DNA from: CAVZZG01 sp963779685
GTDB taxonomy: Bacteria; Actinomycetota; Thermoleophilia; Gaiellales; F1-60-MAGs149
Assembly: GCA_963779685.1 (NCBI GenBank)
Contig: CAVZZG010000001.1
Coordinates: 62,001 to 126,000, forward strand
DNA length: 64,000 nt
Direction: 5' to 3'
The number at the start of each line of letters is the position of its first letter. Position 1 is the first letter of the stretch. The notes beneath the pieces are model-generated. The model saw only the letters and a list, made by a program, of their open reading frames with translations. It had not been told where the DNA came from and searched no databases. Positions 1 to 8,211 of this stretch are shown here, in pieces. Position numbers and translations under genes: made by a program.

Positions 1-1
1 A

Positions 2-808
2 GGTGCCGGTGCCGAGGCGGCGGGCGACGACGACGGGGCCGGCGCCGACCGCGCCCTGCGGCTGTCGGCGCGGTACAGCCCGGTCGCCGGGACGTCGCCG
101 GCACCGGTCTTCGCGCCCGAAGATCCCGCCATGCTGGCTGCTGCCGCCCGTCTGCTGGCGCGCCTTCGCATCGGCCGGTCACGACGCCTGCGGCCGATGC
201 CGCGCGGCCACCGGTTCGACCTCCGCCGGACGTTGCGGGCGAATCTCGCCTACGGCGGAGAGCTGGTCCATCCACGGCTGGTCGGCCGGCCGCCACGGCA
301 TCCGCGCGTCGTGGTGCTCGTCGACGGCAGCCGCTCGATGGCGCCTCACGCACCACCGATGCTCGCATTCGCCGCGGCACTGGCCCGTCGTGCCGACCGC
401 GTCGAGGCCTTCGTGTTCTCGACCCGGCTCGAGCGGGTCACGCGCGACCTCGGCAGCGGCAGCCTTCCCGACCTCGGCGAGGCCTGGGGCGGCGGCACGC
501 GCATCGGCGAGTGCCTGGCTGCATTCCTGCGCGCCGACGGCGAGCGGCTCCTGGGCCGCGAGACCCTCGTCGTCATCGCCTCGGACGGGCTCGACGTCGG
601 TGACCCCGACACCCTTCGCGAGGCCATGCACACCATCCATCGCCGCTCCTGCGGCGTCGTGTGGGTCAACCCCCTGCTCGAGACGGCCGGGTACGAGCCG
701 AGCGCGCGTGGCATGCAGGCGGCGTTGCCCTACGTGACGACGCATGCCGCGGCCCGCGATGCAGCCGGGTTCGCGCGGCTGGCGGCGTCGGTGCGGTTGC
801 GCCGGTGA
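2..808 (+). CDS. VWA domain-containing CoxE-like protein (5' end outside window)
   Basis: The reading frame is open from the first bases of the window, so the true start lies upstream; 268 residues are visible. A von Willebrand A domain is present. The MIDAS metal site is recognisable as DGSRS about 108 residues in, with a later GGGT and a SDG loop. This layout is typical of CoxE-like proteins, which act beside MoxR-type AAA+ ATPases in assembling or activating metalloenzymes. No partner ATPase is visible because the upstream DNA is missing. The stop codon overlaps the GTG of the next gene (GTGA). The family call is firm; the partner and target are unknown. Confidence 0.8.
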   Translation, partial: GAGAEAAGDDDGAGADRALRLSARYSPVAGTSPAPVFAPEDPAMLAAAARLLARLRIGRSRRLRPMPRGHRFDLRRTLRANLAYGGELVHPRLVGRPPRHPRVVVLVDGSRSMAPHAPPMLAFAAALARRADRVEAFVFSTRLERVTRDLGSGSLPDLGEAWGGGTRIGECLAAFLRADGERLLGRETLVVIASDGLDVGDPDTLREAMHTIHRRSCGVVWVNPLLETAGYEPSARGMQAALPYVTTHAAARDAAGFARLAASVRLRR

Positions 809-1275
809 TCGTCATCCGCATCGCAAACGCCCGCGACCTCCCGCTCATCCGAGCGATCGTCCGCGGTGCCTACGCGCACTACGTGCCGCGGGTCGGTCGC
901 GAGCCGGCACCGATGACGGCCGACTACGCCGCGCTCGTCGCCGCCGGCGAGGTCAGGGCCGCGGTCGACGGAACGACCGTTGTCGGCGTCCTGGTCCTGC
1001 GGCCGGTGCCGGGCGCGATGCATCTCGAGAACGTGGCCGTCGACCCGGGCGCCCAGGGCCGCGGTATCGGAGGACTGCTCGTCGAACACGCCGAGCACGA
1101 GGCCCGCGAGGCGGGCCTGCCGGCCGTCGAGCTCTACACCAACGCCCGCATGACCGAGAACCTCGCCCTGTACCCCCGGCTCGGCTACGTCGAGACGGGC
1201 CGTCGCTCGGAGGACGGCTTCGACCGGGTGTTCTTCCGCAAGGACGTCGCGGACCATCGGGAACCACGTCCGTAG
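805..1275 (+). CDS. GNAT family N-acetyltransferase
   Basis: A 156-residue GCN5-related acetyltransferase, the usual size for a single-domain member. The acetyl-CoA loop is visible as QGRGIGG, after a beta-4 strand reading HLENVAV. The C-terminal LYTNARMTEN and YPRLGYVETGR segments are characteristic of the family. The start is taken as the GTG overlapping the stop of the VWA gene, because the protein then begins directly with beta strand 1 (VIRIANARDL). The substrate cannot be predicted. Confidence 0.85.
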   Translation: MIVIRIANARDLPLIRAIVRGAYAHYVPRVGREPAPMTADYAALVAAGEVRAAVDGTTVVGVLVLRPVPGAMHLENVAVDPGAQGRGIGGLLVEHAEHEAREAGLPAVELYTNARMTENLALYPRLGYVETGRRSEDGFDRVFFRKDVADHREPRP

Positions 1276-1282
1276 CGGTATT

Positions 1283-1315
1283 CCCGGCCCCGGGCCGGGT
1301 GATTCCGCCGGAATC
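1283..1315. terminator. Two adjacent hairpins after the GNAT gene
   Basis: CCCGGCCC and GGGCCGGG (1283-1299) form an almost loopless palindrome. GATTCC-gcc-GGAATC (1301-1315) follows at once. They lie in the short gap after the GNAT stop and before the HAD-gene promoter. No T-run follows, so termination is plausible but not certain. Confidence 0.35.
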
Positions 1316-1353
1316 GTCGTCATACCGCAATCGGACGGTGGCCGGGGACGCGG

Positions 1354-1359
1354 TACACT
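1354..1359 (+). promoter_or_regulatory. -10 element TACACT, leaderless HAD gene
   Basis: TACACT ends 5 nt before the ATG of the HAD gene, where a transcript would start at or next to the start codon. It is one of many such TANNNT elements in the window. No clear -35 is seen. Confidence 0.5.
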
Positions 1360-1364
1360 CGGGT

Positions 1365-2030
1365 ATGGCCGTCGCGACCATGATCGACCTCGACGGCGTG
1401 CTGGTCGACTCAACGTACCACCGGGTTCTGGCGTGGTGCCGGGCGTTCCACCGCCATGGCCTGATCGTCCCGGCCTCCGCGATCCACCGGCACATCGGCC
1501 TTGCGGAGTCGAGTCTCCTGGACGTCCTGGCCAGCGCGACGGGCACCGTGTCGCGCGAGGACGTGCTCGCCACGCAGGCCGAGTACTTCCGGCGCACCGT
1601 GGCGGAGATCGAGCCGCTGCCGGATGGTGCGGAGCTGATCGAGGACCTGCTCGCACTCGGTCACCACGTCATCGTCCACAGCTTCGCCGGCGAGGCCGAG
1701 ATCCGGCATCTGCTCGACCGCGTCGCACCCGACCTCCAGGTCCAGATCGTCAGCGGCGACGACGCAATCGATCCGTTCGCCGACGCGATGCGCGAGGCGG
1801 GCGCGACGACCGCCAACGCCATCGTCGGCACACCCGCCGCCTGCATCGCGGCCGGTCGCGCCGGTGCGCTGCCGATCGCCGTGCTGTCCGCGGGCTGCGC
1901 CCGGGACGAGCTCGCCGACAGCGGCGCGATGCAGGTGTTCACCTCGCTCGGCAGCCTGCGGCGGTGGCTGGCGATGCGCGACGGCCGGGTGCGGGCGCTG
2001 TCTCGCGGCGGGGCCGTTCCGACCGTCTGA
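1365..2030 (+). CDS. HAD family hydrolase (phosphatase-like)
   Basis: A 221-residue haloacid dehalogenase-type protein. Motif I is at the extreme N-terminus (IDLDGVLVDS, the nucleophile being the first Asp of DLDG). It is followed by a helical cap region as in beta-phosphoglucomutase or phosphoglycolate phosphatase relatives. Motif II is probably VHSFAG and motif IV is degenerate (GDDAIDPF). The ATG at 1365 is chosen because motif I must be N-terminal and a -10 element lies 5 nt upstream. The substrate is unknown. The gene sits 36 nt before pxpA, which has its own -10. Confidence 0.75.
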   Translation: MAVATMIDLDGVLVDSTYHRVLAWCRAFHRHGLIVPASAIHRHIGLAESSLLDVLASATGTVSREDVLATQAEYFRRTVAEIEPLPDGAELIEDLLALGHHVIVHSFAGEAEIRHLLDRVAPDLQVQIVSGDDAIDPFADAMREAGATTANAIVGTPAACIAAGRAGALPIAVLSAGCARDELADSGAMQVFTSLGSLRRWLAMRDGRVRALSRGGAVPTV

Positions 2031-2051
2031 GCTTCGGAGCCCCGGCTCTCC

Positions 2052-2057
2052 TATCCT
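2052..2057 (+). promoter_or_regulatory. -10 element TATCCT for pxpA
   Basis: TATCCT ends 9 nt before the pxpA ATG, consistent with a leaderless or nearly leaderless transcript for the 5-oxoprolinase genes. Confidence 0.5.
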
Positions 2058-2066
2058 GCCCGGGCG

Positions 2067-2816
2067 ATGATCGACCTCAATGTCGACGCCGGCGAGTCGC
2101 TCGGCCCGTGGCCGATGGGCGACGACGCGGGCGTGTTCCCCCACGTCACCTCCGTCAACCTCGCCTGCGGCTTCCATGCCGGCGACCCGGCCACCATGCT
2201 CGCGGCGGCCCGCCTGGCGCTGGCGTCCGGGCTGGCCATCGGCGCCCACCCCGGCCTTCCCGACCTGGTCGGCTTCGGTCGCCGCGCGATGCGGGTGAGC
2301 CCCGACCAGGCCCACGCCGACGTCCTGTACCAGATCGGGGCGCTCGCCGGCATTCTGCGCCCGCTGGGCGCGAGTCTCCACCACGTGAAGCTGCACGGCG
2401 CCTTCTCGACCGACACGAGCGAGGACCCGGCGGTCGCCTCGGCGATCGTGCAGGCCTGCCGTGAGTACGATCCGACCCTGCCGCTGGTCGTCATCCCCGG
2501 TTCGCAACTGGCCCGGGCCGCCGCGACCGCAGAGCACCCGGCAGTGGCCGAGGGGTTCCCCGAACGTGGCTACGCCGCCAACGGCAGGCTCGCGCCGCGC
2601 GGCACCGACGGCGCCGTCATCCACGACCCCGCCGTCGCCGCCGAGCGTGCGGTGCTGATGGCCACGGGGGCGCCGTTCGCCGCCGTCGACGGTACTCCCG
2701 TCGCGATCCGGCCGCGGACGCTGTGCATTCACGGCGACAACCCCGCGGCGGCGGCGATCGCCGCCGCAATCCGCGGCGCGCTGCAGCGCGCCGGGGTCGA
2801 GGTCACGACCTTCTGA
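2067..2816 (+). CDS. pxpA: 5-oxoprolinase subunit PxpA (LamB/YcsF family)
   Basis: A 249-residue LamB/YcsF protein of normal length. It opens with the family signature DLNVDAGES and continues with ACGFHAGDP, GAHPG and KLHGA, which carry the conserved Asp and His residues. PxpA works with PxpB and PxpC in ATP-dependent opening of 5-oxoproline (pyroglutamate) to glutamate, salvaging a damaged form of glutamine or glutamate. The fused pxpB-pxpC gene starts one base after its stop, which supports the assignment. Confidence 0.93.
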   Translation: MIDLNVDAGESLGPWPMGDDAGVFPHVTSVNLACGFHAGDPATMLAAARLALASGLAIGAHPGLPDLVGFGRRAMRVSPDQAHADVLYQIGALAGILRPLGASLHHVKLHGAFSTDTSEDPAVASAIVQACREYDPTLPLVVIPGSQLARAAATAEHPAVAEGFPERGYAANGRLAPRGTDGAVIHDPAVAAERAVLMATGAPFAAVDGTPVAIRPRTLCIHGDNPAAAAIAAAIRGALQRAGVEVTTF

Positions 2817-2817
2817 C

Positions 2818-4371
2818 GTGCGGCGGCTCGGGCTCTACCTGCGGCTCGGGACCCGCCTCGACCCGGCCGAGAACGCCGCCATCCACCGGCTCTGCGAGCG
2901 GCTCGCCGCGAGCCCCGCTCCCGGCATCACCGACCTCTACCCGGCCTACACCACGCTGTTCGTCGAGTACGACGCCGACGCCACCACCCGCGCCGCGGCC
3001 GCGGGCTGGGTCGAGCGTCATCGCTTCGACGACCGCCCCGGCCCGCCGTCGCCGCCGCGGCGCGTGACGATCCCGGTGCGGTACGACGGCCAGGATCTCC
3101 CGGCCGTCGCCGAGGCCACCGGGATGCGGCCGGACGAGGTGGCGGCCCTCCATGCCGCAAGCGTCTACCGCACCTACGCGGTCGGCGCGTCCCCGGGCCA
3201 CCCCTTCCTCGCCAGCGTCGACCCGCGCATCCGGGTGCCGCGCCGCCCCACCCCCAGACCCGCCGTGCCCGCGCACGCGGTGGCCATCGCCGGCGAGCAG
3301 ACCAGCGTCTATCCGGTACCGGGACCCGGCGGATGGAACCTGATCGGCACCGCCCTCACCGCCACCTACGACCCGCACCGCTCGGAGCCCTTCCTGGTCG
3401 CCGCCGGCGACGACGTGCAGTTCGAGGCGGCCGAAGGAGACGCGCCGGCTCCGCCGCGCCCCCGGCTGCTGCTGCCCGAGCAGCCGCTCCGCCCGACCCT
3501 GACCGTGGACGAGCCCGGCGTGCTCGCGCTGGTCGTCGACCGCGGCCGCGAGATGGCCGCCCGGTTCGGGCTCGCGCAGAGCGGTCCTGCGGATCCGGCG
3601 CTTGCGGCGCTCGCCAATCGACTTGCCGGGAACCCGGCCGACGCGCCGCTCATCGAGATGTCGCTGCAGGGGCCTCGCCTCACCGTCCTGCGGCCCGTCG
3701 TCGCGGCCGTCTGCGGGCCGGCGATGCGCCTGATCGTGAACGGCGAGCCGGCGCCGGTGAACCGGACGATCGCGCTCCGGCGCGGCGACCGCCTGTTCCT
3801 GCCGCACTCTGGCCAGGGGGCGCGCTCGTACCTGGCGATCGCCGGCGGGATCGAGAGCGACCGCTACCTCGGATCGGCAAGTACCGACATCCGCGGCCTC
3901 ATCGGCCGTCCCCTGGAGGCCGGTGACGTCCTCGGGAGCGCCGGCGAGCTGACGCCGGGCGCCGTGCTGTCCGCCCGCCTCGACGATCCGCCCCGCTCGG
4001 CCGTCGTGCGGCTGTTCCCCGGCCCGCAGGCGACGCCCGAGGCCCTTGCGGCGCTCACCGGGCGGCCCTTCGCGGTGCTCGCCGGCGACCGCACCGGCAT
4101 CCGCCTGGCCGGCGCTCGCGTGCCCGGTGGCGAGCTCCTCTCCGAGTGCCCGCCGCTCGGCGCCGTGCAGGTGACGACCGCCGGCGACCCGTTCATCCTG
4201 CTCGTCGACCGCTACCGCATCGCCGGCTATGCCAAGCCGGCCGTCGTGCACCCCGACGACCTCTCGACCGTGGCCCAGCTCCTTCCCGGCGTGGAGGTGC
4301 GCTTCGTGCTCGCGTCCTCGCGCCACGCCTGGGATCTTCAGCCGCGCGTGGCTGCCAGCACGGCGCCGTAG
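2818..4371 (+). CDS. pxpBC: Fused 5-oxoprolinase subunits PxpB-PxpC (KipI-KipA)
   Basis: A 517-residue protein made of two subunits that are separate genes in many bacteria. Residues about 1-205 match the PxpB/KipI half (TDLYPAYTTLFVEYD; later HPFLASVDPRI and GGWNLIGTA). From about residue 230 it is the PxpC/KipA half (biotin-dependent carboxyltransferase family; FGLAQSGPADP, SLQGP, YLAIAGGI). Together with PxpA it would hydrolyse 5-oxoproline using ATP. The GTG start lies one base after pxpA, so the genes are co-transcribed. The last 34 bases overlap the end of the convergent TPP-enzyme gene. Confidence 0.92.
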   Translation: MRRLGLYLRLGTRLDPAENAAIHRLCERLAASPAPGITDLYPAYTTLFVEYDADATTRAAAAGWVERHRFDDRPGPPSPPRRVTIPVRYDGQDLPAVAEATGMRPDEVAALHAASVYRTYAVGASPGHPFLASVDPRIRVPRRPTPRPAVPAHAVAIAGEQTSVYPVPGPGGWNLIGTALTATYDPHRSEPFLVAAGDDVQFEAAEGDAPAPPRPRLLLPEQPLRPTLTVDEPGVLALVVDRGREMAARFGLAQSGPADPALAALANRLAGNPADAPLIEMSLQGPRLTVLRPVVAAVCGPAMRLIVNGEPAPVNRTIALRRGDRLFLPHSGQGARSYLAIAGGIESDRYLGSASTDIRGLIGRPLEAGDVLGSAGELTPGAVLSARLDDPPRSAVVRLFPGPQATPEALAALTGRPFAVLAGDRTGIRLAGARVPGGELLSECPPLGAVQVTTAGDPFILLVDRYRIAGYAKPAVVHPDDLSTVAQLLPGVEVRFVLASSRHAWDLQPRVAASTAP

Positions 4372-5876
4372 CCCGCCGGGTCGATCAGCACGTCGATCAG
4401 CTGCGGCCCGTCGCCGCCGGCACGGAGGGCCGTCTCCAGCGCCGCGATCGAGTCCACGCGCGCAGCTGGCAGGCCGAAGCCGCGGGCCACGGCGGCCCAG
4501 TCCGTCGCGCCGAACCGCACGGCCCGTGCGCCGCCGTGGCCGGCGGGCCGCTGCTTGATCTCGATCAGCGAGAGGGCGGCGTCGTCGAACACGACCACCG
4601 TCACGGGCAGGTCCAGCCGCGCGAGCGTCTCCAGTTCGGCGGCGCACATCGCGAGCCCGCCGTCGCCGGTCAGGCAGACGATGCGGTGGGCCGGGTTCGC
4701 CAGTGCGGCGCCGATCGCCCCCGGGAGGGCGAACCCCATCGTCGCCAGGCCGCTCGACGTCAGCGCCCGACCCTCCCAGAAGGGCATGGCTACGAGCATG
4801 TGCGCCCCGGCATCGACGGTTGCCAGCGCGTGCGGCGCCGCCGCGGCTACGGCCGCCACGACGGCCCTCGGATCGAGCCCGGCGACGGAGACCTCGAGGC
4901 GGGCGAGCGCGGCGGCGCGGTAGCCGGTCGGGTCGTCCACCCAGCCATCCGGCAGGGGACCCACGCTGGCGACGACCGTCGCGACGTCGCCGACCACCTC
5001 GCAGGCGACGGGGAAGGGACCGTCGCGGACGGGCCAGGAGCCGAGCAATACCACCGGTGCAGTGATCCGCCACGGCGCCGGGATCAGCTCGACCGGGTCG
5101 AGGCCGATGCCCACGACGAGATCGGCCGCTGCGAGCACGGGCAACTCGAGCGTGCCCCCGGTCAGCAGGCCGGCGTCGTTCGCGGCCGGGGCCAGTCCCT
5201 TCGCCTTGTACGTCGTCAGGACGGGGACGCGGGTACCGTCGACGAGCGCCGCGATCGAGTGGGCGCAGCTGCGCGCGCCCACGCCGGCCACCACGACGGG
5301 TCGCCGGCTGGAGCCGACCAGCGCCCGGACGTGCCGAAGCGCCTCGGGATCGGGCGATGCCGCCTGTGGCGCGGGCAACGTCGACCGCGCCGCGCCCGGG
5401 ACGACGTCCAGATGCACGGGGCCGGGCGGAGCGGCGACGGCGAGGGCGACCGCGGACCGGGCCAGCTCGGGATCGTCGTCGATGGCAGCCGTGGCCTTCA
5501 CCGTCTCGGCCAGCAGCCGGCCGTGGTCGAGTCGCTGGTGCGGGACGCGCCGCAGGTCGCCGGCCGGAATGCCGTCCGTCACCGCCAGCAGCGGCGCGCG
5601 GTCGAGGAGGGCGTGGGCGAGACCGTTCGCCATGCTCGCCGCGCCGGGCCCGCGGGTCGCCACGCACGCCGCCGTCCGCCCGGTTTCCTCGCCCCAGGTC
5701 GCCGCCGCGATCGCGGCCGCGGTCTCGCCGTGGCACAGGACGAAGGCGATGCCAGCGTCCTCCACGGCGCCGACGAGGTCGAGGTTACCACCCCCGCCCG
5801 GGACGCCGAAGAGCGGGCCGCCGTCGGCTGCGCGCAGCGCGGCGGCGATGTGTGCGGCTGCGTCGGCGGTCCCCAC
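4338..5876 (-). CDS. Thiamine pyrophosphate-dependent enzyme (acetolactate synthase/benzoylformate decarboxylase-like)
   Basis: A 512-residue TPP enzyme with the three-domain order of the acetolactate synthase superfamily. The N-terminal PYR domain has the catalytic Glu in CHGETAAAI. A middle domain follows, then a C-terminal PP domain with GDGGLAMCAAEL. The usual Asn pair after the GDG motif reads DD here (VVVFDDAAL). That and the slightly short length argue against a true biosynthetic acetolactate synthase; a 2-oxoacid decarboxylase-like reaction is as likely. It begins 12 nt after the SARP regulator gene on the same strand, so it is probably co-expressed with it. Confidence 0.82.
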   Translation of the reverse strand: MGTADAAAHIAAALRAADGGPLFGVPGGGGNLDLVGAVEDAGIAFVLCHGETAAAIAAATWGEETGRTAACVATRGPGAASMANGLAHALLDRAPLLAVTDGIPAGDLRRVPHQRLDHGRLLAETVKATAAIDDDPELARSAVALAVAAPPGPVHLDVVPGAARSTLPAPQAASPDPEALRHVRALVGSSRRPVVVAGVGARSCAHSIAALVDGTRVPVLTTYKAKGLAPAANDAGLLTGGTLELPVLAAADLVVGIGLDPVELIPAPWRITAPVVLLGSWPVRDGPFPVACEVVGDVATVVASVGPLPDGWVDDPTGYRAAALARLEVSVAGLDPRAVVAAVAAAAPHALATVDAGAHMLVAMPFWEGRALTSSGLATMGFALPGAIGAALANPAHRIVCLTGDGGLAMCAAELETLARLDLPVTVVVFDDAALSLIEIKQRPAGHGGARAVRFGATDWAAVARGFGLPAARVDSIAALETALRAGGDGPQLIDVLIDPAGYGAVLAATRG

Positions 5877-5888
5877 CTCGACCGGCCG

Positions 5889-7469
5889 TCAGCCCGCCGC
5901 CGACCAGCCGAACCGGGTGCGCGCATCTGGCGGCGCGAGCAGGCCGGGCCGCACCCCGCGGCGGACTACCAGCGCGCTCGGGGCCGAGCGCGCGAGCGCC
6001 CGGCGAATGTCGCCGAGCCCGGTCGACCGCCACCGGTCGGACACGCCGATGACGAGACCGCCCACGCCCTCGGCAGCCGCCACGAGGCCCTCCGCGGTCG
6101 GCGCCGCGAGCACCGGCTCCGCGTCGAGTCCGACGGCCCGCTGCACGGCGAGCGCGGCCCGGGCGACCAGGCGGCTCGCGTCGTCATCCTCGGTCGTGAC
6201 GCCGATCAGCCGCAGACTGCCGCCGCCGCCCCGTGCCATCAGGGCCGCGAGCTCCGTCGCCGCCCAGTCATGCACCCCGCCTCCGAACGGTGCCGCCAGG
6301 AGCGCCCCCGCCGCCGGCGGCGCGCCGACCAGCAGCGCGACGTCGGCCGTGATCGTCTCGAGCGCCGCCGCGAGCAGCTCCGGCAGCCGGCCGCGAGCGT
6401 CGACCAGCCCGGCGGCGTCGAGCACGACCAGGTCGGCCTCGTTCTCCGCCGCCAGGGCCGCGATGTCCCGAGCCGGGTCACGGCTCGCGAATGCCGCCCC
6501 GCGCGCCTCGCTCGCCACCGTCCGTCGGACGTCCGCGGCGACCCGCGATGCCGCCGCCAGATCGGGCGCCGATCCCTCGCTACGCGGCAGCACGCACGCC
6601 ACGATCAGCTCGCGGTTGCTGCCGGCCGCCGCGGCGTCGGCAGCGGCGGCGACGGCCGGGAGGCGCCCCGGTTCGAAGGCCACGGCGAGCACGGCACCGG
6701 CCGTCGCCGGCACCGGGGCCGGGGGCGCGGTCGCGCTCACCTCCTGGCGCAGCACCGCCAGGTGGGCGGCGCGCAGATCCTCGCCCGGTTCGATGCCGAG
6801 TTCCTCGTCGAGCCGCTCCCGCACCGCCGTGTAGACGGCCAGCGCCTCCGCCTGCCGGCCGCCGGCCGCCAGCGCGCGCATGAGCAGCGCGTGTCCGCGC
6901 TCGCGGTAGGGGTGCTCGGACGCCAGAGCGCTCAGCTCGGCCACGACGTCCGCGCCGCCGCCGAGGGCGATCCCCGCCTCCGCCCGCAGCTCCCGGGCGG
7001 CGACGCGCAGCTCGTCGAGGCGGCGCGCCTCGGCCTGCACGAACTCGTCCGCGGCGAAGTCCTCGAGCACCGGCCCGCGCCACATGCTGAGGCCCTCATC
7101 GAACGCCGCCGCGGCTGCCCGCGCGTCGCCGGCCTGGAGGGCGCGGCGTCCCGTGGCGACGCTGCGCTCGAAGCGCAGGAGGTCGATCGACTCGGGCGAG
7201 ACCTCCAGTGCATACCCCGGCGGCCGGCTCGCAAGGACCTCCGGCGGTAGCAGCTTGCGCAGCGCCGAGACGTAGACGTGGAGGACGTGACCGGCCGTCG
7301 GCGGCGGTCGTTCGCCCCAGAGCTCGTCGATCAGCCGCTCCGTTCCGATCACCTTGCCGGCGTTCAGCACCAGTAGCGCCAGGAACGCCCGGCGCCGCGC
7401 ACCACCGAGGTCGACCGGGAGGCCGTCCCGCACCACCTCGAACGACCCCAGCACGCGGAACTCGACCAT
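5889..7469 (-). CDS. SARP/AfsR-type transcriptional activator with C-terminal universal-stress-like domains
   Basis: A 526-residue regulator. Residues 1-95 are an OmpR-like winged helix (GGARRRAFLALLVL; HVYVSALRKLL). Residues about 100-245 are the bacterial transcriptional activation domain (BTAD) with TPR-like helices and the end motif LDEELGIEPGEDLR. The last 270 residues lack the NB-ARC/TPR region of AfsR. They look instead like two universal-stress-protein-like alpha/beta domains (AENEADLVVLDAAG; VGGLVIGVSDRWRS). That part is my reading from pattern alone. The ATG at 7469 starts the winged helix exactly. Three GTTGAGC repeats lie just upstream, suggesting autoregulation and control of the divergent peptidase gene. 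Confidence 0.82.
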   Translation of the reverse strand: MVEFRVLGSFEVVRDGLPVDLGGARRRAFLALLVLNAGKVIGTERLIDELWGERPPPTAGHVLHVYVSALRKLLPPEVLASRPPGYALEVSPESIDLLRFERSVATGRRALQAGDARAAAAAFDEGLSMWRGPVLEDFAADEFVQAEARRLDELRVAARELRAEAGIALGGGADVVAELSALASEHPYRERGHALLMRALAAGGRQAEALAVYTAVRERLDEELGIEPGEDLRAAHLAVLRQEVSATAPPAPVPATAGAVLAVAFEPGRLPAVAAAADAAAAGSNRELIVACVLPRSEGSAPDLAAASRVAADVRRTVASEARGAAFASRDPARDIAALAAENEADLVVLDAAGLVDARGRLPELLAAALETITADVALLVGAPPAAGALLAAPFGGGVHDWAATELAALMARGGGGSLRLIGVTTEDDDASRLVARAALAVQRAVGLDAEPVLAAPTAEGLVAAAEGVGGLVIGVSDRWRSTGLGDIRRALARSAPSALVVRRGVRPGLLAPPDARTRFGWSAAG

Positions 7470-7495
7470 CGCTGGTGGTGGACGGTAGCAACGCC

Positions 7496-7528
7496 GTTGA
7501 GCGGCGGTTGAGCAGCCCGTTGAGCGGC
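7496..7528. promoter_or_regulatory. Triple direct repeat GTTGAGCRGC, candidate SARP operator
   Basis: GTTGAGCGGC (7496-7505), GTTGAGCAGC (7507-7516) and GTTGAGCGGC (7519-7528) are arrayed head to tail with 11- and 12-bp periods between the divergent SARP and metallopeptidase genes. Known SARPs bind tandem heptamers of TCGAG-like sequence repeated about every 11 bp, so this is a natural site for the regulator encoded next door. Confidence 0.7.
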
Positions 7529-7547
7529 GAGATCGACGGTGGGCGAC

Positions 7548-8204
7548 ATGAAGACCGCCCGCACCCGCCGCCTCGTCGCCGCCACCGTCGCGCTCATCGC
7601 CGTGCTTCCCGCCAGCTACGGCGTCGCTCCCGCCCATCCGGCCCCGCCGGTCCTCTCCGCCACCGGCACCTGGGACGTCGGCGCGCTCGACGCCCACGCC
7701 CGCACGAACTTCCTCGCCGACGCCGCCCAGGCCCTGCCGGCCGCCCGGCCGGTGCTGACGCTGATCGACGGATCGATCGCGGTCGACGGCAACGTCAAGC
7801 CGTGCGCCGGGCTCGGCGAGTCGTGCTCCTTCCCCGAGCCGGCCGGCGCTCGCACCCGGTGGGGAATCCACCTGGCGACGGACATCACCGGCAACACCTA
7901 TCAGGGTCAGCGCTTCATCGTGCTGCACGAGATCGGTCACGCGGTGTGGGACATGGTCTTCACGCACACCGACCAGCAGGCCTTCGTCGCGGCCGCGTCG
8001 GAGACGCTCCACGGCAAGCCGTGCCGGCGGGTGCGCAGTGGCGAGCCCTGCGCAGCGGTGCAGGAACTGTTCGCCGACGAGTTCGCCCGCTGGGCCGGCG
8101 GCTTCAAGGTGAGCATGAGCTGCTACGAGACGCCGGCACTGGTCGACGCCGCGACCTTCGGCTCGATCGTGCGGCACGCGCTGGCGCAGCAGCCGGCCGC
8201 GTGA
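7548..8204 (+). CDS. Secreted putative zinc metallopeptidase (HEIGH motif)
   Basis: A 218-residue protein (from the ATG at 7548; an in-frame GTG lies 9 bases earlier) with an N-terminal signal peptide: a basic MKTARTRR start, a hydrophobic stretch, and a likely cut near residue 28. HEIGH at residues 127-131 is a classical HExxH zinc-protease motif. ELFADEF at about 173-179 offers a third acidic ligand. Five cysteines in the mature part suggest disulfides. It does not match a family I can name. It is transcribed away from the SARP gene with the GTTGAGC repeats 20 bp upstream, so it is a probable regulon member. Confidence 0.72.
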   Translation: MKTARTRRLVAATVALIAVLPASYGVAPAHPAPPVLSATGTWDVGALDAHARTNFLADAAQALPAARPVLTLIDGSIAVDGNVKPCAGLGESCSFPEPAGARTRWGIHLATDITGNTYQGQRFIVLHEIGHAVWDMVFTHTDQQAFVAAASETLHGKPCRRVRSGEPCAAVQELFADEFARWAGGFKVSMSCYETPALVDAATFGSIVRHALAQQPAA

Positions 8205-8211
8205 CCCTCGA

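Noticed and set aside
2803..5736. 977-residue open frame on the minus strand
   Set aside because: It is extremely Arg/Gly-rich, lies antisense to pxpBC and out of frame with the TPP enzyme, and shows no domain. It is a GC-driven shadow.
4146..7250. 1034-residue open frame on the plus strand
   Set aside because: It runs antisense through the TPP-enzyme and SARP genes, whose motifs are intact on the other strand; the composition is nonsense-like.
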